Source of the DNA: Apostichopus japonicus
Lineage: Eukaryota > Echinodermata > Holothuroidea > Aspidochirotida > Stichopodidae
DNA length: 64,000 nucleotides
Reading direction: 5' to 3'
NCBI RefSeq assembly: GCF_037975245.1
Contig: NC_092573.1
Span: forward strand, 18,114,265-18,178,264
Shown: positions 12,411-25,539 of the stretch, one piece after another
How the letters are laid out: each line of letters opens with the position of its first letter
Numbering within the stretch: the first letter of the stretch is position 1
Position numbers and translations under genes: made by a program
The notes under the pieces: model-generated
The model's database searches: none
The model's input: only the letters and a program-made list of their open reading frames with translations
Told to the model about the DNA's origin: nothing

Positions 12411-12767
12411 GGCGCGTGTGTATGTATGGACGCCTTAAACAATTGTAAATTTGTGTTATGAAACCAATTGTGGCTGGTCTTGAACTCGACTTAGTCGTCG
12501 GGGAACATGACGCATTTCGGTATTAGCCCAGGATCTATATCCGAACTGCACTAGACATATGTCCTTCGATGCAACACTCATCCAGAGATAAAATGTTATA
12601 CAACGCGAACTTAATGCTAATTGTTACCCCACCCCTAGTACCGTAACTCATACAATGAATCTAAAAATAAAAAATTCCGCATGCGATTTGAGAATTGAGC
12701 ACATTTCCTGCTAATATCATGTAGTGGATCCAAAGGTGTATCATTGCCGGCGGGGGGGGGGGCGGAC

Positions 12768-13711
12768 CAGGGGCATATCCAGGATTTTCCAATAGGGGGG
12801 GGCGTCAGGCATGAATGATCGCCGTCCTGGGGGATGGGTCTAAGGGGAGGGGGTGGACAATTTTTGCTTTCGAAGAAGGGGTGAAATGCAAAATGGTGCC
12901 ATATGCATGGGCGGCGATCCGTATTTCCGAGTGGGGGGGGATATGACCTTGTTGACTATCTAAGCTTAGCGCCACCATGAGTTGGCGCGAAGCGTACAAG
13001 AAAATTTTGGGATTAACAAACCCTCTAGATGGCCAGAAACGGCACTTCCCGAGGGTGCATATATGTACTATATCAATACCGTGGGCGCAATAATACATTT
13101 TGTTGTTATAGGGCCAATGAAGCCTACAGTCAACTATTCTTGCTTTATAAAGACGCTTTATTTGAAAAGATCGCACTGCGTTTATGGTAGGCGAGATATG
13201 AAGCTAAAAAAGAGCCGTACATTAACAATGATGCATAAATGTAGGCATGAAAATATTCTTATCCCTGGCATTTGGTGGGGGGATATGGTGTATTACATCC
13301 CCTCCATCCATTTTCATGGGGGATATATCCCCCCTTCCCCCCCAGGATCGCCGCCCATGGCCATATGTGATCCATTTTTCGACCTTAATAATAAGCAACA
13401 TTTCCAGTAAATATGAACACAAAATGCACAATTTAGTATGGCTGGCATGTCACTTAGTGTTTATAGTGATAATACAAACACAATTACCATCTATGTTTCT
13501 AAAACTATTATGCCGCCGAACTTCGCCAGAACCTTTTTCTGGCAAACAAAATATAAAGCATACGGGAGGGGGGGGGGGGGTTGAGCGATCACCGACATCT
13601 CACTTAAAGGTCGTCATCAATTTTTTTATATTTTTGGCTAAACTTTTTTTTTTTGGTGACGGCCAATAGGGGGTGCGCACGCCTGTTGCGCCCCCCCTGG
13701 ATACGCCCCTG
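12768..13711. mobile_element. Nested TIR element with 8-bp target-site duplication
   Basis: It begins CAGGGGCATATCCAGGATTTT-like and ends in CCTGGATACGCCCCTG, a matching terminal inverted repeat. GGGCGGAC flanks both ends (12760-12767 and 13712-13719), an 8-bp TSD as expected of hAT elements. It carries the palindromic core seen in the CAGG family (CTATCTAAGC near 12957, GCGCCACCAT/GTTGGCGCGAAGCG). No transposase reading frame survives. Poly-G stretches near 12930, 13270 and 13565 inflate the short open frames. Confidence 0.82.
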
Positions 13712-14673
13712 GGGCGGACGAACACATTACTTCTTGAGATTGTTCCCACCTGCATGAAAACGCGTGCCCCACAACCCTACACCCGCCCCTCTAATCGCTT
13801 CCCGATGAGTTACGAAACCAGACCCATCGTATACAAAATTCTACTTGGATTATTTGTCCCCTGATTTTTTTCTGTTGATGCCCATGCATTTCCCCAAACT
13901 AAATTTCTAAGCCATGAGATCTAAAACTTAAGGAGGCTTGGGAGCATCATTGGGTCTGGGAAGTGTTATTTCCGGTGATCTGGGAGGTATATTTGCCAAA
14001 AATTTCTTGTACGCTACGTGCGAACCCATGGTCGCGCTTCGCTTAGATAGTATCAGAGAACAGACACGCGTCCCCACCATTATCCACGACTGATCTGCGC
14101 CCATGCACCAATAAATTAACTGTGTCTGAATTTTCGAAATTTCCCTGACCAACATTCCTAAACAATCTTCCATCTTCTCGCGCAATTTTGACCGGTCTGT
14201 TAGGGGTTGAAGGAGGTTTTTCTGTATTGGCTGTCCATAGATAAAATTTTGTGCAACATTTTGGGTATGTTTTGAAGTGAATTTATTTCATGAGAAGTGT
14301 GAATTTTCAAATTCTGAACGAATAATGGGCTTAAAACCTTGAAAAGTGGGACTGACAGGTATTGTGGGCCACGACGTAGAATCACCTACAAAAGCAATGA
14401 TCCACAGGAGATGCGATGTGGTCGAACATGATGTGTGACTGGTGACAATCTTCAAAAAGATTATGGATGGAAATTGGGAAAATACTTGATTTACTCAGGC
14501 AAAAGTGAACATCTAGTGGGTCATTTTCAAGCCCGAGATGTGCCATTTCCGGTAATCTGAGGGGTGTCAAAACGAGAAATATTCTTGTACGCTGCGCGCC
14601 AACCTATGGTGGCGCTCCGCTTAGATAGTCATTCGCGCCCCCGGGTTAGAAAATCCTGGATACGCCCCTGCAT

Positions 14674-15324
14674 CAAGGGCGGAGGAAGCACTTTTAATCT
14701 GGGGGGCACTGACATCAAAAGGCACTTTGCAGAAATTAGATTGGACTGATGCAGCCTTATATTTAGTACCCTTCATAACTCTTATTGTATTATCTTATTT
14801 GCGTATACACATCACTCCATCAACGCCCCCCCCCCCCCCTCAAGGAAAATATGCATACTAGCACTGCAATATCCAATGTGCAAATTGGGAAACAAGGAAC
14901 AAGTTTTCTTTTGAGACAAAATGAGGTGAAATCATGCTAGTTGCTAATTAATGTAGGAATCTTTCGAATTAGAGTTTATTTCTTGCTAATATCTTAACAA
15001 TTTTTTTTCCATTCAAAATAGTTTTGAGTTTGACCCACAGAAATTCATTAAAAGTCAAGGGCGCATCCAGGATTTGCAAAGTTGTATGCGCGACTATCTG
15101 AGCGGAGCGCCACCATTGGTTGGCGCAGAGCTTAGAAGAAAATTTTTGGTTTTACAAACCCCTCAGATGGCAAGAAACGGCCTTCCCGAGTGTTCATTCT
15201 GGTTCCCTGGCCTCTTGCTAACTTGAGACACCTCAATTTTTATGTAGAAAAGGGGCACATTTTTAACCTGAGGAAAAGTGGGGGGGCACGTGCCTCCTGT
15301 GCCCCCCCGGTTCCGCCGCCCTTG
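14674..15324. mobile_element. hAT-like non-autonomous element with 8-bp TSD
   Basis: Left end CAAGGGCGGAGGAAGCAC, right end (inverse) CAAGGGCGGCGGAACC. The perfect 8-bp flank CCCTGCAT occurs at 14666-14673 and 15325-15332. The TSD overlaps the last bases of the CAGG element copy A, so this insertion is younger than that element. Inside, 15056-15190 is a fragment of the CAGG-family head (GGGCGCATCCAGGATTTGC and the GAGCGCCACCATTGGTTGGCG core). It has no coding capacity. Confidence 0.85.
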
Positions 15325-15332
15325 CCCTGCAT

Positions 15333-16165
15333 ACTGATGTAAATCGACATATATGTATATGTAAGGTTGGAACATACTGTAGAGGTGTCAGAACAGATTA
15401 GAGATTATTGCATGCAGTTAGGTGTGTTTAACATCTATATGTAGCTTTAGAAATCAAGAGAACTTTAACCATAATTTTTTGCATTGGAGAGCTCTGCTGT
15501 AGTTCCTAGGCTGATAAATAAATGCTGTAGATATGATAGTGATTCTGAGTTTTGTAGGGCATTATTGATGTTAATTATAAAAAACACATACAACAGGCGT
15601 GTAGGCCTACAGTAGTTAAAGGGACATCAGATTTATGCCCGATGCTGAGATTGAAGACTGACAAACAGTGTATGGGAATATTTTGATTTTCAAAAACCAG
15701 GTTTATAGCTATGTGATAGGCCACATGCCGCTAAAGAGGGAATTTTGAAGTGAATCCCATAATCTTCAGTGGTCATGTTATCAAACTATATATATACTTT
15801 ATGTAGGCATTCATTGGTATGATACTATCCTTGTTATACGAGTGATTCATCACGGCACCTTCTATGTAACCTGCTAAACACTACACTGTGTAATAGGTTC
15901 AGGCTCATTCATGGTCGAAAATTTAAATAAAAAATAATGAGACATCCACGTGCAAAATAATCCCCAAATTATGATGGCATCCCTGGGTTCAAAAAGGAGG
16001 ATTAATGCTTTATTTTTGTATCCTTGATGGACAGAACATTCCCAGAGACACTACATGTGTACTAAAGTGGTATGTATAAATACAATTGAGATTGGTCAGT
16101 GTTTGGACTGTCATTAGGCCAAATATGAGCTCAAATATGTGTTTTTGTTTTTTTTTGGTTCAATA
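15333..16165. other. Spacer without recognisable gene
   Basis: AT-rich sequence with one TAGGCCTA at 15602. No frame with a domain or splice support was found. Confidence 0.45.
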
Positions 16166-16169
16166 CATA

Positions 16170-16510
16170 CAAAACACATGTTTGAGCTCAGACTTGTGCA
16201 AATTTTCCACAACCTAGTACTCCAAACTGAAAACAGTACCCCAAATTGTACCGTATATCAAGATAGTTGTGCTAGTTTTGTCTCTAAAATTAGAAGTTAA
16301 AGTTGGAAAAGTTTAGTTTAAAGATTTGTTAACAACAAAAAAAAACACATATTTGAGCTCAGTCATAGCAAGTAACTTGATTTTTCATTTCAGATTATCA
16401 CATACAAGGACTCCAAAGTTAAAACAGTACTCCAAAATAAAGTGCAGTACCCCCACACACTGTACTGTATATCAAGAGTTGTATAAGGTGCACTTGTTTT
16501 TTGTCTGAAA
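16170..16510 (+). repeat. ~210-bp direct repeat doublet related to 7338-7640
   Basis: The series ACTCCAAA..AAAACAGTACCCC..GTATATCAAGA..TTGTCTCTAAAAT is repeated at ~216-bp spacing (16245 and 16460). It matches the doublet beside array 1 in the same orientation. ACACATATTTGAGCTCA is a shared landmark. Confidence 0.7.
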
Positions 16511-18411
16511 TATGAAGTAAATATGCATATATTCACAGTCAATTTCAGTATATTAATTTGGCATGAGAATATTGAGGTATGCAATTGTTTGCACTGTTAG
16601 TTAGTTGGTAATATTCACAGTCAATTTCAATTTATTCAAGTTTTCATATTCTATAAATATTGGTTTTGTTTGAGGAGTGAATTATAAGAAAGAATTTTAC
16701 TGGCTTATACCACAATGGAACAGTAATATCTGAAATAAGGAAACACACAATATTCAGTGTACCAGACTCACTTTTGATGTACTTTTTATAATGTATAATT
16801 TTATTATGTTAAATTCAGATATAAATGATAAGAATATACATGTGGAAAATAGAACTGCCTGGTCAGTTTCCAGTTCATCACTATCATAGAACTTGTATTT
16901 TGAAGGTGCGTGACAGAAAGTCCCACTTATTGAGAGGACACAAATCAGTCCCCCAATGTACTGTTCAAAATGTGCCAACGTAATGGTCCCCCAAATGTAG
17001 AGAGGGTTTGTATGCATGGTCTAACCCTGTGTACGGTACTTGATTCCATAGTAACCCACACCAATTGCTGCGTGCAATGGGCTAGATAGTGTACAAACTG
17101 TAATTTTCAAGACATATCAAACTTTATTTAGCAGGGATAAAAGCAAATAGTCTCCTGCCCTGCCCAGCCCACCCCCTCCCCACCCTCCATCCCATTCAAC
17201 ACATAAAATCCTATGCTTTCAAATATTTGATATTAATGAGATCTCAAACCTATGTACCTGCATTCCTAGTTGCCCCCTGCAGCAACCCCCCCCCCCCCCC
17301 CGCACCCCTAACTGCACCACATGATGGATCCACATATGGGTGGAGCCTGTAAAAGTTGTACAAGGTAATTTTCTACACTGATGTATTTGAGATTAAGCAG
17401 TTCACCAATTTGGAATGACATTGAAACTCTGAATTGGTGGAAATAAGATGTTCAAAAGTTAATATTAGACTGTTCCTTAAATTCTCACACACATAATGGG
17501 GACCTAAAAGTTGAAAAAAAAAACTTTTACCTAGCATTTAATATACATCACCTCAATCTATACTGTTGAAAATGGTGAAAACAACCCAGCAACCCCCTTC
17601 CCCCCAACCCCTAACTGCCCCACATGATGGATCCACATATGTGTGGAGCCTGTAAAACTTGTACAAGGTAATTTTCTACACTGATATATTTGAGATTAAG
17701 CAGTTTCCCAATTTGGGATGACATGGAAACCTTGAAATGGTGGAAATAAGATGGTCAAAAATTAATGGTAGATGTTCATTAAATTCTCACATACATAATG
17801 GGACCCTAAAAGTTGAAAACAAAAATAAAATTACTTATCATTTAATGCACCTTAATCTGTGCTGTTGGAAATGGTAAAAAAAACTTTCTCAAACAATAGG
17901 AGAAAACCGTAACAGTGTACAACCCTATTTTCTCTGAGATATATCAAATTGTATGAATGTAGCATATGCAACAGTGTATTTTCTCAATAGCGCTTTCCAA
18001 TCATCTCCACCCCTCATTCCCACTCAACTAGTGGAATGATATGAAAACATTATTAAGACATAAATTCACAATATTAGGGCATTATGTAGGTCTAACCCTG
18101 TATACGGTACCTGATTCCATAGTAACTGACACCAACTGCCCCATGCACTGAGCTAGATAGTGTGATAGTGTACAATCTGTCATTTTCAAGACATATCAAA
18201 CTTTATGTAGCAGGGATAAAAGCAAATTATGTCCAAGAGGGCAGCCAAGTCACTTGGATCCACCCCCCCCCACTGACCCTCCATCCCATTCAACAAGGAT
18301 GAATACACATAAAATCCTATGCTTTCAAATATTTGATTTTAATGAGATCTCAAACCTATGTACCTGCATTCCCAGTTTCCTTCTACAGCAACCCCCGCCC
18401 CCCCACCCCCG

Positions 18412-20865
18412 CACCCCTAACTGCACCACATGATGGATCCACATATGGGTGGAGCCTGTAAAAGTTGTACAAGGTAATTTTCTACACTGATGTATTTGAG
18501 TCTAAGCAGTTTACCAATTTGGAATGACATCGAAACTTTGAAACGGTGGAAATAAGATGGTCAAAAATTAATATTAGACTTCATTAAATTCTCACACACA
18601 TTATGGGGACCCTAATAGTTGAAAAAAAAACATTCTACATTACATTTAATATACATCACCTTAATCTATGCTGTTGGAAATGGTAAAAAAATCTTTCTGG
18701 AACAATATGAGAAAATCAAAACAGTGTACAACCCTATTTTCTCTGAGATATATCAAATTGTATGAATGTAGCATATGCAACAGCGTATTTTCTTAATGGT
18801 GCTTTCCAATCGTAACCACCCCTCATTCCCACTCAACTAGTGGAATGATATGAAATCATTATTTAGACATATCACAATATTAGGGCATTATGGAGGTCTA
18901 ACCCTGTATATGGTACCTGATTCCATACTAACTGACACCAACTGCCCCATGCAATGAGCTAGATAGTGTACAATCTGTAATTTTCAAGACATATCAAACT
19001 TTATGTAGCAGGGATAAAAGCAAATTATGTCCAAGAGGGCAGCCAAGTCACTTGGATCCCCCCCCCCCCCGCACCGACCCTCCATCCCATTCAACAAGGA
19101 CGAATTCACATAAAATCCTATGCTTTCAAATATTTGATCTTAATGAGAGCTCAACCTGCTTTCCCAGTTGCTACCCTCCCCCTTTCTGCTCCACATGATG
19201 GTTCCATATATTGGTGGAGCCTGTAAAAGTTGTACAAGGTAATTTTCTACACTGATGTATTTGAGTCTAAGCAGTTTACCAATTTGGAATGACATCGAAA
19301 CTTTGAAACGGTGGAAATAAGATGGTCAAAAATTAATATTAGACTTCATTAAATTCTCACACACATTATGGGGACCCTAATAGTTGAAAAAAAAAAAACA
19401 TTCTACATTACATTTAATATACATCACCTTAATCTATGCTGTTGGAAATGGTAAAAAAAATCTTTCTGGAACAATATGAGAAAACCAAAACAGTGTACAA
19501 CCATATTTTCTCTGAGATATATCAAATTGTATGAATGTAGCATATGCAACAGCGTATTTTCTTAATGGCGCTTTCCAATCGTAACCACCCCTCATTCCCA
19601 CTCAACTAGTGGAATGATATGAAAACATTATTTAGACATAATATCACAATATTAGGGCATTATGGAGGTCTAACCCTGTGTATGGTACCTGATTCCATAC
19701 TAACTGACACCAACTGCCCCATGCAATGAGCTAGGTAGTGAGATAGTGTACAATCTGTCATTTTCAAGACATATCAAACTTTATGTAGCAGGGATAAAAG
19801 CAAGTTATGTCCAAGAGGGCAGCCAAGTCACTTGGATCCACCCCCCCCACTGACCCTCCATCCCATTCAACAAGGATGAATTCACATAAAATCCTATGCT
19901 TTCAAATATTTGATCCTAATGAGAGCTCAAACCTGCTTTCCCAGTTGCAGTAACAGTGTACAACCCTATTTTCTCTGAGATATATCAAATTGTATGAATG
20001 TAGCATATGCAACAGCTTATTTTCTCAATAGCGCTTTCCAATCACCTCCACCCCTCATTACCACTCAACTAGTGGAATGATATGACAACATTATTTAGAC
20101 ATAATATCACAATATTAGGGCATCATGGAGGTCTAACTCTGTATACGGTACCTGATTCCATAGTAACCCACACCAATTGCTCCGTGCAATGAGCTAGATA
20201 GTGAACAATCTGTAATTTTCAAGACATATCAAACTTTTAGCAGGGATAAAAGCAAATTATGCCCAAGAGGGCAGCCAAGTCACTTGGATCCCCCCCCCCC
20301 ACCCACCGACACTCCATCCCATTCAACAAGGATGAATTCGCATAAAATCCTATGCTTTCAAATATTTGATCCTAATGAGAGCTCTAACCTGCTTTCCCAG
20401 TTGCTACCCCCCCCTCCCCCTTTCTGCTCCACATGATGGTTCCACATATTGGTGGAGCCTGTAAAAGTTGTACAAGGTAATTTTCTACACTGATGTATTT
20501 GAGTCTAAGCAGTTTCCCAATTTGGGATGGCATGGAAACCTTGAAATGGTGGAAATAAGATGGTCAAAAATTAATGGTAGCGATGTTCATTAAATTCTCA
20601 CATACATAATGGGACCCTAAAAGTTGAAAACAAAAATAAAATTACCTATCATTTGATACACCTTAATCTGTGCTGTTGGAAATGGTAAATAAAATCTTCC
20701 TCAAACAATAGGAGAAAACCGTAACAGTGTACAACCATATTTTCTCTGAGATATATCAAATTGCATGAATGTAGCATATGCAACAGCGTATTTTCTCAAT
20801 AGCGCTTTCCAATCATCTCCACCCCTCATTCCCACTCAACTAGTGGAATGATATGAAAACATTAT
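18412..20865 (-). repeat. Higher-order satellite block, copy 1
   Basis: This 2.45 kb stretch, made of several monomers including a short one, matches 21660-24115 almost base for base at a shift of about 3.25 kb. Even the lengths of A- and C-runs are largely preserved. Identity stops at ATTATTAAGACATAAATT versus ATTATTTAGACATAATAT. Confidence 0.9.
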
Positions 20866-21659
20866 TAAGACATAAATTCACAATATTAGGGCATTATGGA
20901 GGTCTAACCCTGTATACGGTACCTGATTCCATACTAACTGACACCAACTGCCCCATGCAATGAGCTAGGTAGTGAGATAGTGTACAATCTGTCATTTTCA
21001 AGACATATCAAACTTTATGTAGCAGGGATAAAAGCAAATTATGTCCAAGAGGGCAGCCAAGTCACTTGGATCCATCCCCCCCCGCCACACTGACCCTCCA
21101 TCCCATTCAACAAGGATGAATTCGCATAAAATCCTATGCTTTCAAATATTTGATCCTAATGAGAGCTCAAACCTGCTTTCCCAGTTGCAGTAACAGTGTA
21201 CAACCCTATTTTCTCTGAGATATATCAAATTGTATGAATGTAGCATATGCAACAGCGTATTTTCTCAATAGCGCTTTCCAATCACCTCCGCCCCTCATTC
21301 CCACTCAACTAGTGGAATGATATGACAACATTATTTAGACATAATATCACAATATTAGGGCATCATGGAGGTCTAACCCTGTATGCGGTACCTGATTCCA
21401 TAGTAACCCACACCAATTGCTACGTGCAATGAGCTAGATAGTGAACAATCTGTAATTTTCAAGACATATCAAACTTTATTTAGCAGGGATAAAAGCAAAT
21501 AATCTCCTGCCAAGCCCCTTGGACCCACCCCCTCCCCACCCTCCATCCCATTCAACAAGGATGAATACACATAAAATCCTATGCTTTCAAATATTTGATA
21601 TTAATGAGATCTCAAACCTATGTACCTGCATTCCCAGTTGCCCTCTACAGCAACCCCCG

Positions 21660-24115
21660 CACCCCTAACTGCACCACATGATGGATCCACATATGGGTGG
21701 AGCCTGTAAAAGTTGTACAAGGTAATTTTCTACACTGATGTATTTGAGTCTAAGCAGTTTACCAATTTGGAATGACATCGAAACTTTGAAACGGTGGAAA
21801 TAAGATGGTCAAAAATTAATATTAGACTTCATTAAATTCTCACACACATTATGGGGACCCTAATAGTTGAAAAAAAAACATTCTACATTACATTTAATAT
21901 ACATCACCTTAATCTATGCTGTTGGAAATGGTAAAAAAATCTTTCTGGAACAATATGAGAAAATCAAAACAGTGTACAACCCTATTTTCTCTGAGATATA
22001 TCAAATTGTATGAATGTAGCATATGCAACAGCGTATTTTCTTAATGGTGCTTTCCAATCGTAACCACCCCTCATTCCCACTCAACTAGTGGAATGATATG
22101 AAATCATTATTTAGACATATCACAATATTAGGGCATTATGGAGGTCTAACCCTGTATATGGTACCTGATTCCATACTAACTGACACCAACTGCCCCATGC
22201 AATGAGCTAGATAGTGTACAATCTGTAATTTTCAAGACATATCAAACTTTATGTAGCAGGGATAAAAGCAAATTATGTCCAAGAGGGCAGCCAAGTCACT
22301 TGGATCCCCCCCCCCCCCCCGCACCGACCCTCCATCCCATTCAACAAGGACGAATTCACATAAAATCCTATGCTTTCAAATATTTGATCTTAATGAGAGC
22401 TCAACCTGCTTTCCCAGTTGCTACCCTCCCCCTTTCTGCTCCACATGATGGTTCCATATATTGGTGGAGCCTGTAAAAGTTGTACAAGGTAATTTTCTAC
22501 ACTGATGTATTTGAGTCTAAGCAGTTTACCAATTTGGAATGACATCGAAACTTTGAAACGGTGGAAATAAGATGGTCAAAAATTAATATTAGACTTCATT
22601 AAATTCTCACACACATTATGGGGACCCTAATAGTTGAAAAAAAAAAAACATTCTACATTACATTTAATATACATCACCTTAATCTATGCTGTTGGAAATG
22701 GTAAAAAAAATCTTTCTGGAACAATATGAGAAAACCAAAACAGTGTACAACCATATTTTCTCTGAGATATATCAAATTGTATGAATGTAGCATATGCAAC
22801 AGCGTATTTTCTTAATGGCGCTTTCCAATCGTAACCACCCCTCATTCCCACTCAACTAGTGGAATGATATGAAAACATTATTTAGACATAATATCACAAT
22901 ATTAGGGCATTATGGAGGTCTAACCCTGTGTATGGTACCTGATTCCATACTAACTGACACCAACTGCCCCATGCAATGAGCTAGGTAGTGAGATAGTGTA
23001 CAATCTGTCATTTTCAAGACATATCAAACTTTATGTAGCAGGGATAAAAGCAAGTTATGTCCAAGAGGGCAGCCAAGTCACTTGGATCCACCCCCCCCAC
23101 TGACCCTCCATCCCATTCAACAAGGATGAATTCACATAAAATCCTATGCTTTCAAATATTTGATCCTAATGAGAGCTCAAACCTGCTTTCCCAGTTGCAG
23201 TAACAGTGTACAACCCTATTTTCTCTGAGATATATCAAATTGTATGAATGTAGCATATGCAACAGCTTATTTTCTCAATAGCGCTTTCCAATCACCTCCA
23301 CCCCTCATTACCACTCAACTAGTGGAATGATATGACAACATTATTTAGACATAATATCACAATATTAGGGCATCATGGAGGTCTAACTCTGTATACGGTA
23401 CCTGATTCCATAGTAACCCACACCAATTGCTCCGTGCAATGAGCTAGATAGTGAACAATCTGTAATTTTCAAGACATATCAAACTTTTAGCAGGGATAAA
23501 AGCAAATTATGCCCAAGAGGGCAGCCAAGTCACTTGGATCCCCCCCCCCCACCCACCGACACTCCATCCCATTCAACAAGGATGAATTCGCATAAAATCC
23601 TATGCTTTCAAATATTTGATCCTAATGAGAGCTCTAACCTGCTTTCCCAGTTGCTACCCCCCCCTCCCCCTTTCTGCTCCACATGATGGTTCCACATATT
23701 GGTGGAGCCTGTAAAAGTTGTACAAGGTAATTTTCTACACTGATGTATTTGAGTCTAAGCAGTTTCCCAATTTGGGATGGCATGGAAACCTTGAAATGGT
23801 GGAAATAAGATGGTCAAAAATTAATGGTAGCGATGTTCATTAAATTCTCACATACATAATGGGACCCTAAAAGTTGAAAACAAAAATAAAATTACCTATC
23901 ATTTGATACACCTTAATCTGTGCTGTTGGAAATGGTAAATAAAATCTTCCTCAAACAATAGGAGAAAACCGTAACAGTGTACAACCATATTTTCTCTGAG
24001 ATATATCAAATTGCATGAATGTAGCATATGCAACAGCGTATTTTCTCAATAGCGCTTTCCAATCATCTCCACCCCTCATTCCCACTCAACTAGTGGAATG
24101 ATATGAAAACATTAT
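21660..24115 (-). repeat. Higher-order satellite block, copy 2
   Basis: Near-identical partner of 18412-20865. The ~790 bp between the blocks (20866-21659) completes a ~3.25 kb higher-order unit. Confidence 0.9.
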
Positions 24116-25539
24116 TTAGACATAATATCACAATATTAGGGCATTATGGAGGTCTAACCCTGTATACGGTACCTGATTCCATAGTAACCCACACCAATTG
24201 CTCCGTGCAATGAGCTAGATAGTGAACAATCTGTAATTTTCAAGACATATCAAACTTTATTTAGCAGGGATAAAAGCAAATAATCTCCTGCCAAGCCCCT
24301 TGGACCCACCCCCTCCCCACCCTCCATCCCATTCAACAAGGATGAATACACATAAAATCCTATGCTTTCAAATATTTGATATTAATGAGATCTCAAACCT
24401 ATGTACCTGCATTCCCAGTTGCCCTCTACAGCAATCCCCTCCCCCCTGCACCCCTAACTGCACCACATGATGGATCCACATATGGGTGGAGTTTGTAAAA
24501 GTTGTACAAGGTAATTTTCTACACTGATGTATTTGAGTCTAAGCAGGGCATGGAAACCTTGAAACGGTGGAAATAAGATGGTCAAAAATTAATGGCAGCG
24601 ATGTTCATTAAATTCTCACATACATAATGGGGACCCTAATAGTTGAAAAAAAAAACATTCTACATTACATTTAATATACATCACTTTAATCTATGCTGTT
24701 GGAAATGGTAAAAAAATCTTTCTGGAACAATATGAGAAAACCACAACAGTGTACAACCATATTTTCTCTGAGATATATCAAATTGTATGAATGTAGCATA
24801 TGCAACAGCGTATTTTCTTAATGGCGCTTTCCAATCATAACCACCCCTCATTCCCACTCAACTAGTGGAATGATATGAAAACATTATTAAGACATAATAT
24901 GACAATATTAGGGCATCATGGAGGTCTAACCCTGTATACGGTAACTGATTCCATAGTAACCCACACCTTGAACTGCCCCATGCAATGAGCTAGATAGTGT
25001 ACAATCTGTAATTTTCAAGACATATCAAACTTTATATAGCAGGGATAAAAGCAAATTATGTCCAAGAGGGCAGCCAAGTCACTTGGATCCACCCCCCCCC
25101 CCCACTGACCCTCCATCCCATTCAACAAAGATGAATTCACATAAAATCCTATGCTTTCAAATATTTGATCCTAATGAGAGCTCAAACCTGCTTTCCCAGT
25201 TGCAGTACAGTGTACAACCCTATTTTCTCTGAGATATATCAAATTGTGTGAATGTACAGTAGCATATGCAACAGTGTATATTCTTAATAGCGCTTTCCAA
25301 TCATAACCACCCCTCATTCCCACTCAACTAGTGGAATGATATGAAAACATTATTTAGACATAATATCACAATATTAGGGCATTATGGAGGTCTTATCCTG
25401 TATATGGTACCTGATTCCATAGTAACCGACACCAACTGCCCCATGCAATGAGCTAGATAGTGTACAATCTGTAATTTTCAAGACATATCAAACTTTATGT
25501 AGCAGGGATAAAAGCAAATTATGTCCAAGAGGGCAGCCA

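Larger units (their letters stand above)
11924..14670 (-). mobile_element. CAGG-ended terminal-inverted-repeat element (copy A), interrupted by a nested element
   Basis: The left end is CAGGCGCGTATCCAG and the right end is CTGGATACGCCCCTG, an imperfect terminal inverted repeat. The left flank ends in CATAC. Once the adjacent 14674-15324 insertion is removed, the right flank starts with CATAC, a 5-bp target-site duplication. The termini align in reverse complement with 62123-63663. Shared blocks are a ~160-bp purine tract (11963-12125), the CAGTGACGGATCGAG block, a TA microsatellite, the block ending near 12530, and the 14110-14670 block. A 944-bp element sits inside at 12768-13711. No transposase is seen, so it is probably non-autonomous. 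The element start was chosen from the matching TIR and TSD. Confidence 0.75.
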
